From Frondihabitans peucedani (GTDB taxonomy: Bacteria; Actinomycetota; Actinomycetes; Actinomycetales; Microbacteriaceae), in the NCBI RefSeq assembly GCF_039537585.1, contig NZ_BAABAU010000004.1:248001-312000 (forward strand): DNA of 64,000 nt, given 5' to 3'. The translations under genes were made by a program, and so were the position numbers. Position 1 is the stretch's first letter. Each line of letters begins with the position of its first letter. Below, piece by piece: positions 54,721 through 63,655 of the stretch. Below the pieces are notes generated by a model. It worked only from the letters and a program-made list of their open reading frames with translations, had not been told where the DNA came from and searched no databases.

Positions 54721-54924
54721 CTCTGCCGTCCCTCCGGGTTGCGAGGCCGAGCTCTCAGTGTTTCGTGCCGCGCTCCGACGGCGCTCAGCCGCTATCCCGG
54801 AAGGCTCTATCGCCCGCCGCCGGCCTTGCAGCGACAAGCCAAGGACGAGGACGGAGATCACGACAAACAGCGGGAGAGCGATGGGTCCTGTGCCCATGTC
54901 GAGTCCGCTGCGGGCGGCCGTCAA
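54697..54924 (-). pseudogene. Possible fragment of a membrane protein
   Basis: 75 codons with one clear membrane helix (GPIALPLFVVISVLVLGLSL) and a charged tail. It begins only with TTG and has no ribosome binding site, and the frame is closed just upstream. It looks like the 3' end of a larger membrane-protein gene. Weak. Confidence 0.25.
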
Positions 54925-55000
54925 GGCTTCGAAGGCGCCACTTCACTCAACTGCGGCAGACGGCGTTGGGTTCACGTGATCGTGGGTGAGATCGAAGGCT

Positions 55001-55816
55001 TCAGGGCAAAGCTCGTACAGGTGAAATAGGTGCAAACTGTTGCGCCGTCAGCGCTTCGTAGAGGGTTACAACGGCGGCGGCCTTCCAGGGCGGCACCGCA
55101 TAGTCCACGAGGCGAATGAATGCCGTTTCCGCATCTTCAGGGTGGTAGTGGATGGGGTGTCCCTCCTGGCCGGAGAGTTGTGCTGCGATTTGTTTCGGCG
55201 TGAAGGCCTCAGGCCCCGTAATCGGATGGGTCTGTCCGGCGTAGGCGTCCAGGTCTGCCAGAACGCGGACCGTCTTTTGAGCGAGCTGCTGCCGCGGCAG
55301 GAGTGTGGCGGTCCCGTTCCCGCCGGGTCCGTACATGTGTCCGGTGGGGGCGAGCAGGTTGGCTGCGCGTTCAAGGAGCAGCGTGGGGCGGAGGATCGTG
55401 AATTGGGCCCCAGTTTGCCTAATGCGTTGCTCGACCCGGAAGTGGTCGCGGGCACCGGTGTAAAGAGCGTCGTCCGTCGCGTTGAGGATAGAGACGTAGA
55501 CAAAGTGGCGAACACCTGCGGCGGCTGCGGCGTCGACGATTTCAAGTTGCCTTGTGAAACCGTCCGGGGCCGGAGCGGCCGGAGCGAGCACCAAGACGTC
55601 GAGGTTCGCCAAGGGGCTAGAGGCGGGTAGGTGTTCATCGAGGCGCATCGGGGCTGTGGAAGCGCGCGGGAGCCCCCGAGGGATCGAGCCGTCGTCTTCG
55701 ACGAGGACTGTGTGGTGGACGCCTTGACTGCCGAGGAGTCGGGAGATGCTGGCGCACAAGGGGCGTTCTGCTCCTGCGATGCCGATCCGAAGAGAGGTCG
55801 GAACCGTGAGCTTCAT
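55001..55816 (-). CDS. NmrA-like NAD(P)-binding protein
   Basis: 271-aa Rossmann-fold protein of the NmrA/NAD(P)H-azoreductase group. Order of elements: LRIGIAGAERPLCASISRLL (a diverged Gly-rich loop), VLVLAPAAPAPDGFTRQ, AAAAGVRHFVYVSILNA, FTILRPTLLLERAANLLAP and PITGPEAFTPKQIAAQLS. The canonical GATG loop is altered to GAER, so cofactor binding may be weak and a sensor role is possible. I prefer ATG 55816; a GTG at 55849 lies 8 bp after the upstream stop. It follows the 71-aa gene in one minus-strand unit. Confidence 0.72.
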   Translation of the reverse strand: MKLTVPTSLRIGIAGAERPLCASISRLLGSQGVHHTVLVEDDGSIPRGLPRASTAPMRLDEHLPASSPLANLDVLVLAPAAPAPDGFTRQLEIVDAAAAAGVRHFVYVSILNATDDALYTGARDHFRVEQRIRQTGAQFTILRPTLLLERAANLLAPTGHMYGPGGNGTATLLPRQQLAQKTVRVLADLDAYAGQTHPITGPEAFTPKQIAAQLSGQEGHPIHYHPEDAETAFIRLVDYAVPPWKAAAVVTLYEALTAQQFAPISPVRALP

Positions 55817-55857
55817 GGCGTCTGAGGGAGACGTGTGATGATTTTTCACGAGCTGGC

Positions 55858-56073
55858 TTATCCGTTCGCCTGGAGATCAATTTTCCGGAAGATTTCTTCG
55901 GCCTCCTGGTTGGTAATTTCCTGGATGTTGACTTGATGCACCACGTGGAGGACCTGCAGGCGGAGCAACGCGGCCTCTCGGAGCATCTCTCGATGCATGC
56001 CCCCGATGCTTCGCTCCGCACTGAGCCTTGCGCCGAGCATCCGCTCCACTCGAAGGTCCTTGCCTGATGTCAT
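55858..56073 (-). CDS. Small helical protein of unknown function
   Basis: 71 aa, helical and without cysteine or membrane segment (ERSIGGMHREMLREAALLRL, QVNIQEITNQEAEEIFRKID). ATG 56073 has AGAAGGA six to twelve bases upstream, a good Shine-Dalgarno. It is the first gene of a unit with the NmrA-like gene and faces the atpB-like gene across an operator at 56123. I do not recognise it. Confidence 0.55.
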   Translation of the reverse strand: MTSGKDLRVERMLGARLSAERSIGGMHREMLREAALLRLQVLHVVHQVNIQEITNQEAEEIFRKIDLQANG

Positions 56074-56122
56074 CCCATCCTTCTCACCGAGGGTGTCTTC
56101 CTTTCACCGTAGACCTTATTAT

Positions 56123-56136
56123 TTGCGTTCACGCAC
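56123..56136. promoter_or_regulatory. MarR-type operator O1 (TTGCG-TTCA-CGCAC)
   Basis: Matches TTGCG-N4-CGCAA except the last base; the inner TGCG-TTCA-CGCA is perfect. It lies between the divergent 71-aa/NmrA unit and the atpB-like gene. TATTAT, a -10-like hexamer, ends immediately before it. A weaker second copy, TTGCG-AACG-TGCAC, is at 56180-56193. Confidence 0.65.
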
Positions 56137-56266
56137 AGGCTTTTCTCGGATGGGGCAAGAGGCTGCTCCAGTGCAGTAATTGCGAACGTGCACACATTCT
56201 GGTTGGCTAGATCCGCTGGCCCTTGCCCGCTGATCCCTGCCCATCCGAATAGTCCGGAGCTCCGCT

Positions 56267-57079
56267 GTGCTCACTGCCCTGACCCATCCGGTCCAAACGA
56301 CACTGGTAGCCGCCACGGCATTTCAGGGCCCCTCGATTGACGAGTTCTTTCCACCGGCCCTCCTGCTCAAAGGCACTCCGTTCGAAGTGAACCGGGTCAC
56401 GTTGATCCGCCTCGCTGCGACCCTTGCCCTCTGCCTCATCTTCGGCCTCGGCACCCGCCGCCTGAAACTCATCCCCACCCGGTTCCAAAGTTTGATCGAG
56501 ATGGGATTAGACCTCGTCCGCGTCAATATCGCCCAGGAGATCCTCGGGAAGAAAGATGGCAGCCGGTTCTTGGCGCTCCTGACGACCATTTTCTTCGTGG
56601 TGCTCTTCTTCAACCTGACCAGCGTCATCCCCGGATTCCAGCTCGCCGGAACGAGCGTCATCGGCGTGCCCCTGATTCTGGCCGCGGTGTCCTACCTGGC
56701 CTTCATCTACGCCGGCCTGCGAAACAACGCCATCGGCTTCACCCGCAACAGCCTCTTCCCGCCCGGAGTGCCGTGGCCGCTTTACATCATCGTGACCCCG
56801 ATCGAGATCGTCTCGACATTCATCCTGCGACCTGTCACTTTGGTCTTGCGGCTTCTGATGAACATGATCGTCGGCCACCTCCTGCTCGTCCTGTTCTTCA
56901 GCGGAACGACCTTCCTGTTCCTCGAGGGGCCGGGGCTGCTAAAAATTCTGGGCGTCGGCACTTTCGTGTTCGGGTTCGCCTTCACCTTGATGGAGATCCT
57001 GGTAGGTGTCCTCCAGGCATACATTTTCTGCCTGCTCACAGCGGTGTACATCCAGCTCGCCGTCGCCGACGATCACTGA
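56267..57079 (+). CDS. atpB: Solitary F0 ATP synthase subunit a paralogue
   Basis: Membrane stator subunit forming the ion channel with the c-ring. 270 aa and complete: five or more membrane segments, with the essential arginine as R195 in TLVLRLLMNMIVGH and the C-terminal helix LQAYIFCLLTAVYIQLA, both matching active subunits. It has no companion atp genes: next is an 85-aa repeat protein. GTG 56267 with GGAG eight bases upstream. This is likely an extra copy rather than the housekeeping gene. H+ or Na+ preference cannot be read from the sequence. Confidence 0.85.
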   Translation: MLTALTHPVQTTLVAATAFQGPSIDEFFPPALLLKGTPFEVNRVTLIRLAATLALCLIFGLGTRRLKLIPTRFQSLIEMGLDLVRVNIAQEILGKKDGSRFLALLTTIFFVVLFFNLTSVIPGFQLAGTSVIGVPLILAAVSYLAFIYAGLRNNAIGFTRNSLFPPGVPWPLYIIVTPIEIVSTFILRPVTLVLRLLMNMIVGHLLLVLFFSGTTFLFLEGPGLLKILGVGTFVFGFAFTLMEILVGVLQAYIFCLLTAVYIQLAVADDH

Positions 57080-57084
57080 GACCC

Positions 57085-57126
57085 TTGCCCCCCTTCCGCG
57101 GAGAAGCGATACTTGCGTAGACGCAA
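57085..57126 (+). promoter_or_regulatory. Sigma-70-like promoter with MarR-type operator O2 (TTGCGT-AG-ACGCAA)
   Basis: -35 TTGCCC (57085-57090), 17-bp spacer, -10 GATACT (57108-57113). The perfect palindrome TTGCGTAGACGCAA (57113-57126) begins at the last -10 base and so covers the transcription start. This geometry implies repression by a dimeric regulator. It drives the 85-aa YT-D repeat protein. Confidence 0.75.
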
Positions 57127-57162
57127 CCGTCCGGGTTGTCGACATGAGTGGAGGCAAGGCCG

Positions 57163-57420
57163 ATGAGTGGAAGACATCGCAAAATCGCAGGTGCACCCGC
57201 GGCGAGCAGTGCCGTCGAAGAGGTCGGCCGTTACACGGAAACGGACCCGGAGACAGCTCGGCCTCGAACTGTTAGAGGCCGCTACACGAGGCGGGCAGGC
57301 GCAGTGAACACGGACCCGAACTACGAAGGCACCTACACGGACGCGGACTCGGATCCTCGAGGAGTGCGACCGGACGGGGTCCGGGGGCACTACACGGAAT
57401 CCGATACCGAGCCCGCGTGA
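57163..57420 (+). CDS. Small YT-D repeat protein
   Basis: 85 aa. Four short imperfect repeats share G-x-Y-T followed by acidic residues: VGRYTETDPE, RGRYTRRAGA, EGTYTDADSD and RGHYTESDTE, spaced about 14-22 residues. No signal peptide, membrane helix or cysteine; it is hydrophilic and probably disordered. ATG 57163 has GGAGG ten bases upstream. It has its own promoter and operator (O2). Function unknown; regular Tyr/Thr/Asp suggests binding of a metal, a polymer or a partner protein. Confidence 0.7.
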   Translation: MSGRHRKIAGAPAASSAVEEVGRYTETDPETARPRTVRGRYTRRAGAVNTDPNYEGTYTDADSDPRGVRPDGVRGHYTESDTEPA

Positions 57421-57433
57421 GTCGGGCCTCGTT

Positions 57434-58237
57434 CTAGAGCCCGACGGAACCTTGCATGATGCCGCCGTCGATGAACACCGTGGTCGCCGTCATGTACGAC
57501 GCCTTGCCGGAGGCCAGGAAGACGACCATGTCGGCGATATCCTCAGGCTCCGCTAGACGTCGCACGGGGATGGCGTCCTCGAGCTGCTTCAGCTTCTCGG
57601 GGTCGGAGGTGGTCGAGGTGTTGATCGGGGTGTCGACGGCGCCGGGAGCGACGTTGACCACGCGGATGCCGTGCGGGCCGAGCTCGACGCCGGCGGTGCG
57701 GGTCAGCATGCGGGTGCCGCCCTTCGAGACGCAGTAGGCGATGTTGCCGGGCATCGGCCAGTCCTCGTGGACCGACGAGATGTTGATGACGAGGCCGGGC
57801 GTCTTCTGCGCGATGAACTGCTTCGCGGCGAACTGGGTGCCGAAGAAGGCGCTCTTGAGGTTGATCGCCATGACCTTCTCGAACTCGTCTTCGGTGGTGT
57901 CGAGGACGCCGGTGCGGGTCTCGATGCCGGCGTTGTTGACGATGACGTCGAGGCGGCCGAAGGTGTCGACGGCGGTCTGGACCATTTTGTGCAGATCCTC
58001 CGCCTTGCTGACGTCGGCGTCGACGCCGACGGCCTTGCCGCCGGCCTTCTCGATACGGGCGATGAGGTCTTTCGTCGCTTCGGGGTGCGCGACATAGTCG
58101 ATGACGATGTTGGCGCCCTCGGCCGCGGCGGCGAGGACGATCGCCTCGCCGATGCCGGAGTTGCCGCCGGTGACGATCATGGTCTTTCCGTCGAGAAGCA
58201 CGGGTGTTCCTTTCGTTGGTGGTACGGGGATGGTCAT
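57434..58237 (-). CDS. Short-chain dehydrogenase (glucose 1-dehydrogenase-like)
   Basis: 267-aa classical SDR. Cofactor loop [10 protein letters not shown] (residues 23-32), NNAG (101-104), catalytic S154/S155, Y168 and K172 (YCVSK), and the C-terminal FIDGG. It resembles general-stress SDRs of Bacillus such as YhdF, though the substrate is not known. ATG 58237 overlaps the ctaD stop by 4 bp, so it is translated from the ctaD message. Confidence 0.88.
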   Translation of the reverse strand: MTIPVPPTKGTPVLLDGKTMIVTGGNSGIGEAIVLAAAAEGANIVIDYVAHPEATKDLIARIEKAGGKAVGVDADVSKAEDLHKMVQTAVDTFGRLDVIVNNAGIETRTGVLDTTEDEFEKVMAINLKSAFFGTQFAAKQFIAQKTPGLVINISSVHEDWPMPGNIAYCVSKGGTRMLTRTAGVELGPHGIRVVNVAPGAVDTPINTSTTSDPEKLKQLEDAIPVRRLAEPEDIADMVVFLASGKASYMTATTVFIDGGIMQGSVGL

Positions 58238-59991
58238 CGGGTGGAGCCGTCACTGAGGTCGATGTGAGGTGCGTCCGGACCATCTTTGAGGGGTCCGATA
58301 CCCACCGGTGGGCCCGCCTCCGGGTGGTTGAGATCGAACGCGGGAGACTCTGAACGGATGCGGGGGATGGAGGTGAAGTTGTGCCGGGGCGGGGGACACG
58401 ACGTTGCCCACTCGAGCGAACGCCCATAGCCCCAGGGGTCGTTGACCGCGACTCGGGGTGCACTCCGGGCGGTGAGGTAGACGTTGAAGAGGAAGGGGAG
58501 CATCGAGACGCCAAGGAGCATCGACCCGACGGAGGACAGCTGGTTCAGCCACGTGAATCCATCGGCCGGCTGGTAGGTGGCATAGCGGCGCGGCATGCCC
58601 ATGACTCCCAGCCAGTGCTGGATCAGGAACGTCATGTGGAACCCGACGAACAGCAACCAGAAGTGGATTTTGCCGAGCCGCTCGTTGAGCATCTTGCCGG
58701 TCCATTTAGGCCACCACAGGTAGAACCCGGCGAACATGGCGAACACCACGGTTCCGAAGACGACGTAGTGGAAATGGGCGACGACGAAGTACGAATCCGA
58801 GACGTGGAAATCCAGCGGAGGCGACGACAAGATCACACCGGTGAGACCACCGAAGGTGAAGGTGATGAGGAACCCGACGGCCCAGAGCATCGGCGTCTCG
58901 AACGTCACCGATCCCTGCCACATGGTGCCCACCCAGTTGAAGATTTTCACCCCGGTTGGAACTGCAATAAGCATGGTCATCAAAGAGAAGAACGGCAAGA
59001 GGACGGAGCCGGTGACGTACATGTGGTGTGCCCACACCGTGACCGAGAGTGCGGCGATGGCGATGGTGGCGTAGACGAGAGTTTTGTACCCGAAGATCGG
59101 CTTTCGGCTGAAGATCGGGAGGGTCTCGCTGATGATGCCGAAGAAAGGCAGGGCGATGATGTAGACCTCGGGGTGGCCGAAGAACCAGAACAGGTGCTGC
59201 CACAAGATCGCGCCCCCGTTGGCGGGGTTGAACACGTTGGCATTGAACACGCGGTCGAATCCGAGCCCGAAGAGCGCAGCAGCCAGCACCGGGAACGCCA
59301 TGATGACCAGGATCGAAGTGATCAGGGTCGTCCAGGTGAATTGCGACATCCGGAACATCGTCATCCCCGGCGCACGCAAGGTGATGATGGTGGTGATGAA
59401 ATTCACAGCGCCGAGGATCGTGGAGAATCCGGTCAAAGTGAGCCCAAATACCCACAGGTTCCCGCCGACGCCCGGGGTAAAGGTGACGTCGGACAGTGGT
59501 GCGTAGGCGAACCAGCCGAAAGATGCCGGACCTCGAGGAGTGAAAAATCCGAACACGGTGACGATCGCTCCGAAGAAGTACAGCCAGAACGCGAACGCGT
59601 TCAGGCGCGGGAAGGCGACGTCCGGTGCACCGATCTGCAGTGGCATCAGTGCGTTCGCGAAGCCGGAGAACAACGGAGTCGCGAACAGCAGCAGCATGAT
59701 CGTTCCGTGCATCGTGAACAGCTGGTTGTACTGCTCCTTCGTGGACACGACCGAGAGCCCGGGCTCGAACAATTGCGCTCGCATGACGAGGGCGAGGATT
59801 CCCCCGATGAGGAAGTAGAGGAACGACGTCATCAGGTACATGTTGCCGATGACCTTGTGATCCGTGGAGGTCACCCACGAGACGAGGACGTTGCCCTTCC
59901 GGCCCACGCGCGAGGTGAGGAAGGATTGCTCGCCAGCTCTCGCCGTCAAGGAAGGGCGGGAGCGGAGGAATGCGGTCTTGGGAGCGGACAT
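58234..59991 (-). CDS. ctaD: Cytochrome c oxidase subunit I, solitary copy
   Basis: 585 aa, complete heme-copper oxidase subunit. H95 and H408 can ligate heme a, H406 heme a3, and H273, H322 and H323 bind CuB; Y277 of HPEVY can cross-link to H273. Twelve membrane segments. No ctaC, ctaE, ctaF or assembly genes are near, so it must use subunits encoded elsewhere. ATG 59991 has GAGGTGA four bases upstream; upstream in-frame codons lie over the operator and the marR end. Operator O3 is 62 bp upstream. Confidence 0.93.
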   Translation of the reverse strand: MSAPKTAFLRSRPSLTARAGEQSFLTSRVGRKGNVLVSWVTSTDHKVIGNMYLMTSFLYFLIGGILALVMRAQLFEPGLSVVSTKEQYNQLFTMHGTIMLLLFATPLFSGFANALMPLQIGAPDVAFPRLNAFAFWLYFFGAIVTVFGFFTPRGPASFGWFAYAPLSDVTFTPGVGGNLWVFGLTLTGFSTILGAVNFITTIITLRAPGMTMFRMSQFTWTTLITSILVIMAFPVLAAALFGLGFDRVFNANVFNPANGGAILWQHLFWFFGHPEVYIIALPFFGIISETLPIFSRKPIFGYKTLVYATIAIAALSVTVWAHHMYVTGSVLLPFFSLMTMLIAVPTGVKIFNWVGTMWQGSVTFETPMLWAVGFLITFTFGGLTGVILSSPPLDFHVSDSYFVVAHFHYVVFGTVVFAMFAGFYLWWPKWTGKMLNERLGKIHFWLLFVGFHMTFLIQHWLGVMGMPRRYATYQPADGFTWLNQLSSVGSMLLGVSMLPFLFNVYLTARSAPRVAVNDPWGYGRSLEWATSCPPPRHNFTSIPRIRSESPAFDLNHPEAGPPVGIGPLKDGPDAPHIDLSDGSTR

Positions 59992-60052
59992 GGTCACCTC
60001 GATCGACGGGAGACCGGCTCTTCTCCGGTCGACTCCAGTCAACCCCCTACAG

Positions 60053-60066
60053 TTGCGGTAACGCAA
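60053..60066 (-). promoter_or_regulatory. MarR-type operator O3 (TTGCG-GTAA-CGCAA)
   Basis: Perfect 5-bp arms with a 4-bp spacer, between the marR stop (60086) and the ctaD start. It can control ctaD-SDR separately from marR. Confidence 0.72.
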
Positions 60067-60085
60067 CCAATGCGAGAGGCGAGTG

Positions 60086-60571
60086 TCAGCTCGTGGAGAG
60101 GTGAAGGAGGAAGCGCCCGTCTGCATGGCTGGCTCCGGCGGCATCCGCGAAAGTCGAGAACCCCTCTAGGACGACCGCCCTGGCGTCGTCGGGAATCCGG
60201 TCCAGCACCTCGGAGAGCGCTTTGCGGCGGCTCGCCAAGACGCTCTCGACGAGCTCTCGGCCAGCGGGTGCCAAATCGAGTTGCACAAAGCGCCGATCGG
60301 CCGGATCCTCGGAGCGAGTGATCAAATCCGCCTTGAGTAGTTTGTCGCAGGTGCGGGTCGCGTTGGAGGGGTGAACCCGCAGTTCCTCGGCGATGGCACC
60401 CAGGTTCTGGGTCCCTTCTGCGGCAAGGAAGACGAGCACTCTCAGCTGTGGGCTCGTGACGCGGTCCTCGACCTGGATGACGGACCGCGCCGCGATTCCC
60501 ATCAGCGCATTGGCACTCTTGAGCAGGGCGTCCACGTCTGTTGATCCGGGCTGTCGTTTTCGCGGAGTCAT
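60086..60571 (-). CDS. MarR-family transcriptional regulator
   Basis: 161-aa winged-helix regulator. [20 protein letters not shown] and [20 protein letters not shown] form the DNA-binding helices; [20 protein letters not shown] is the wing with the family-typical DxRxxxL. Helices at both ends provide the dimer. No cysteine in the DNA-binding part, so direct thiol sensing is not obvious. I chose ATG 60571 (GGGAG ten bases upstream). It is the only regulator in the block and the best candidate to bind O1-O4. Confidence 0.88.
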   Translation of the reverse strand: MTPRKRQPGSTDVDALLKSANALMGIAARSVIQVEDRVTSPQLRVLVFLAAEGTQNLGAIAEELRVHPSNATRTCDKLLKADLITRSEDPADRRFVQLDLAPAGRELVESVLASRRKALSEVLDRIPDDARAVVLEGFSTFADAAGASHADGRFLLHLSTS

Positions 60572-61042
60572 CGAGATCAGTCTCCCAGAAGCATGGCAGG
60601 AATGCATGCTCGAGCCGGTGGCCAGAGTGAGCGCACTGAACGAGGTGCGCCTGGTACCGACAATGCCCTCTTACACCTGTTGCTTCGAGGATTTCGAGGT
60701 CACCGTGGTGGTCAACCACTCGCTCGGGGGCGAATACCGACGCGATCATTCCGAGGAGAGCAGGACTGCGTCTTTTCAGGCCAGGGGGCGCCAGGAGGAA
60801 CATTGACGCTGCATGGACGACGTCGACCCCACAGGCGCTCGGATGGTGCGGGAGCTCCTGCGCGACAGCAGGGCAAGCCCCGAAGGAGCTGACGTAGTCC
60901 GGGGTTTCGAATCGGGAGAGTCAGACGTCCATCCGCCGGCGCCGCGCCTTTTCTCGCTTCGGACTAGGTGATCGAGGCGTCTCGGTCGCTCCGGCGACGA
61001 AAGGGGGGCGATTTCCTGAACCCTCACGGCACTCCCCATATC
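60572..61042. other. Gap between marR and GH15 gene with weak small-ORF candidates
   Basis: 471 bp. A 66-codon plus-strand frame (60606-60806; MLEPVARVSALNEVRLVPTM) has AGGA before its ATG and is followed by AGGAGG and a 52-codon frame from ATG 60814. Neither resembles a known protein, and the first would leave only 34 bp for divergent promoters. No terminator or other structure is evident. Confidence 0.3.
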
Positions 61043-61058
61043 ATTGCGTGACCGCAAT
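61043..61058 (+). promoter_or_regulatory. MarR-type operator O4 (ATTGCG-TGAC-CGCAAT)
   Basis: Perfect 6-bp arms, the best of the four sites, 55-70 bp before the GH15 start. The AT-rich CATATC just upstream could be a -10 element, giving the same -10/operator geometry as O2. Confidence 0.72.
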
Positions 61059-61112
61059 TACTCTAGGGTTGATATCTCGAGGGGTTTCGATCACTTCGTC
61101 GAGTGAAAGGTC

Positions 61113-62948
61113 GTGTCGCGCGTGACGTTGGCAATCGAGGACTACGCACTGCTCAGCAATTGCCGCTCCGGGGCGCTCGTCGGCGTGGACGGAAGCATCG
61201 ATTGGTTGTGTCTACCCCGCTACGACTCGGCATCCATTTTCGGAGCGCTCCTGGGTGATGAAGATCACGGGCGGTGGTTGCTCCGGCCCGTGTCCGACAA
61301 GGCCACGTCCTCGCGGCGGTACCTCGCCGACACGTTCACGCTGGTTACGACATGGTCGACGCCTGAAGGGGTGGTCGAGGTGACGGAGTTCATGCCGCAT
61401 CCCAGCGAGAACTCCCACATCATCCGCCGGGTTCGCGGGTTCGTCGGCACCGTCCCCATGTGCCACGAGGTGCGAGTGCGATTGGGCTACGCGTCCGCGA
61501 CTCCCTGGGTGCAGCAAGAGCGCCGGGACGACCGCGCCGTGCTCACAGCAACTGCCGGACCCGACTCGGTCGTCCTTCGAAGCCCGCAGCTTCGCGCCGA
61601 CGGCCTCCGTCACCACGGAGAGTTCGTCGTCTCTTCTGGGGAAGTCGTCGACCTCACCCTGACTTGGGGGCCGTCCTATGAGGAATCGCCCCCAGCACCA
61701 GATGTCGACGCGGAGCTCGAAGCAACGACTGCATGGTGGCGCGAATGGGCGTCCCGCGACATGCAGGAGGGACCCGACCGCGCTGCCGTTCAGCGTTCTC
61801 TGCTCGTCCTTCGTGCCCTGACTCACGCCAAGACGGGCGGGATCATCGCCGCTGCCACGACGTCCCTGCCGGAGCAGATCGGTGGGCAGCGGAACTGGGA
61901 CTACCGGTATGTCTGGCTTCGCGATGCCTCCCTCACGATCTCGGTTCTCGTGGCACACGGCTACGAACATGCGGTAGAGCACTGGCGGTCCTGGCTGCTT
62001 CGGGCAATCGCCGGAGACCCGCGGGACCTCCAGATCATGTACGGCATCGCCGGTGCGCGCCGTCTTGATGAGTGGACCGTCCCGACCCTGCCTGGTTACC
62101 AGGGTTCATCGCCGGTCCGGGTCGGCAACGGCGCCTACACCCAGTACCAGGCCGACGTCATCGGTGAAGTCATGGTGGCGCTGCATGAGGCCCGGAAAGC
62201 GGGCCTTCCAGACACCGACAACGGGTGGAGTTTGCAGCGAGCCCTGATGCAGTACCTGGTCGAGAACATCGACCGAGAGGACCAGGGCATTTGGGAGGCC
62301 AGGGGGCCAGCGGAGCTCTACACGGTCGGGCGGGTCATGATCTGGGCTGCCCTGGACAGCGCGATCTCAGCCGTCCGAGATTTCGGCCGGGAAGGACCCG
62401 TCGAGGACTGGGAACGACTCCGCGACGTCACGAGGACCGCTATTGAAGAGCACGGCTTCGACGTCGAGCGAGGGACCTACACGCAGTACTTTGGGTCGAA
62501 AGAGGTCGACGCATCCCTGCTGCTGCTTCCCCAAGTCGGGTACTGCGACCCGGATGATCCGAGAATGCTCGGCACCGTCGCCGCGATCGAACACGACCTC
62601 GTCCGCTCCGGCCTGCCCCTCCGGTACAGAACCGACCACTCCCACGACGGACTCCCGCCGGGGGAGAACCCGTTTCTCGCCTGCGGGTTTTGGTTGGTCG
62701 AGCAGTACGCTCGCTCATCCCGAGAAGACGACGCGCGCGCCCTCATGGATCAGATCCTCGGCTACGCCAACGACGTGGGATTGCTCAGCGAGGAATACGA
62801 CCTCGACGAGGGCCGACAAGCGGGAAACACCCCGCAGGCACTGACGCACCTGGCGCTCATCCGCGCCGCCGACGCTCTGACCAAAAACCCTCCGGGACGC
62901 GTCACCGCACCGACGCGCTCCCAACAAGAAGAACAGGACGAATTTTAG
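61113..62948 (+). CDS. GH15 family glycoside hydrolase (glucoamylase/trehalase-like)
   Basis: 611-aa cytoplasmic enzyme: no signal peptide. An N-terminal beta-sandwich begins IEDYALLSNCRSGALVGVDG with SIDWLCLPRYDSASIFGALL. The (alpha/alpha)6 barrel contains QRNWDYRYVWLRDASLTI (catalytic-acid region), IWEARGPAELYTVGRVM, LLLLPQVGYCDPDDPRM and ENPFLACGFWLVEQYARS. Actinobacterial members act on trehalose or maltodextrins; the substrate is not certain here. GTG 61113 with AAAGG five bases upstream. Six bp from the carbonic anhydrase gene. Confidence 0.9.
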   Translation: MSRVTLAIEDYALLSNCRSGALVGVDGSIDWLCLPRYDSASIFGALLGDEDHGRWLLRPVSDKATSSRRYLADTFTLVTTWSTPEGVVEVTEFMPHPSENSHIIRRVRGFVGTVPMCHEVRVRLGYASATPWVQQERRDDRAVLTATAGPDSVVLRSPQLRADGLRHHGEFVVSSGEVVDLTLTWGPSYEESPPAPDVDAELEATTAWWREWASRDMQEGPDRAAVQRSLLVLRALTHAKTGGIIAAATTSLPEQIGGQRNWDYRYVWLRDASLTISVLVAHGYEHAVEHWRSWLLRAIAGDPRDLQIMYGIAGARRLDEWTVPTLPGYQGSSPVRVGNGAYTQYQADVIGEVMVALHEARKAGLPDTDNGWSLQRALMQYLVENIDREDQGIWEARGPAELYTVGRVMIWAALDSAISAVRDFGREGPVEDWERLRDVTRTAIEEHGFDVERGTYTQYFGSKEVDASLLLLPQVGYCDPDDPRMLGTVAAIEHDLVRSGLPLRYRTDHSHDGLPPGENPFLACGFWLVEQYARSSREDDARALMDQILGYANDVGLLSEEYDLDEGRQAGNTPQALTHLALIRAADALTKNPPGRVTAPTRSQQEEQDEF

Positions 62949-62954
62949 GAAACC

Positions 62955-63617
62955 ATGGCCCTCTCAGACGACATGCATGCACCCGTCTTCATCCGAAACG
63001 AACTCTCCGACGCCGCGGCAGCGATCTGGGACCAGCTCACCGACGGCAATGTCCGCTTTGCCTCCGATCACCCCGCCAACCCGAGGCGAACAGTCAATGA
63101 CCGACTCAAGTGGTTGAACACTCAGGCGCCGGTCGCCGCCGTGTTCAGCTGTTCGGACTCGCGCGTATCTGCGGAGATCGTTTTCGACGCCGGTATCGGT
63201 GATCTGTTCGTGATCCGCAACGCCGGACTCGTACCCAGCACAGAAGCGATTGGGTCCGTGGAATTCGCAGTCGCACAACTCGCCGTCCCCTTGATCGTGC
63301 TCATGACCCACGACGGATGCGGCGCCGTCCAAGCAGCCCTCGCCTCCAGTGAAGCCGCACCGAGGTCAAACCAGTCTCCGTTGGATCGGCTCGTCCAAGG
63401 CCTCCAGCCCGCCGTCACAGCAGCTCGTCTCGGTGGCACCGTGTCGCCAGACGAAGTCCGAGCACACCATCGCGAAGGCACCATTCAGACTCTGATCCGA
63501 CGCTCGTCGATCATCAGGTCAGCAGTCGAGGCCGGCGCCCTGACGTTGCTCGGCGCTAACTATTCGCCCTCGACAGGTCGCGTCACAGCAGACGTCCTTC
63601 CAAGACCCGGACAGTAG
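62955..63617 (+). CDS. Beta-class carbonic anhydrase
   Basis: 220 aa. Interconverts CO2 and bicarbonate. Zinc ligands C66, H119 and C122 with the Asp-Arg pair D68/R70 (SCSDSRVSAE and MTHDGCGAVQAAL) are all present, and the FVIRNAG segment is typical. No signal peptide. ATG 62955 has TTAGGAAACC upstream, only 6 bp after the GH15 stop: one transcription unit under O4. Confidence 0.93.
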   Translation: MALSDDMHAPVFIRNELSDAAAAIWDQLTDGNVRFASDHPANPRRTVNDRLKWLNTQAPVAAVFSCSDSRVSAEIVFDAGIGDLFVIRNAGLVPSTEAIGSVEFAVAQLAVPLIVLMTHDGCGAVQAALASSEAAPRSNQSPLDRLVQGLQPAVTAARLGGTVSPDEVRAHHREGTIQTLIRRSSIIRSAVEAGALTLLGANYSPSTGRVTADVLPRPGQ

Positions 63618-63655
63618 CCCGTCCCGCACCGCGACCATACGGTTAAGCAGCCTTC

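Noticed and set aside
60606-60806. 66-codon plus-strand ORF with an acceptable ribosome binding site
   Set aside because: No recognisable similarity, partly overlaps promoter space of marR and has no conserved pattern; kept only as a note in the gap entry.
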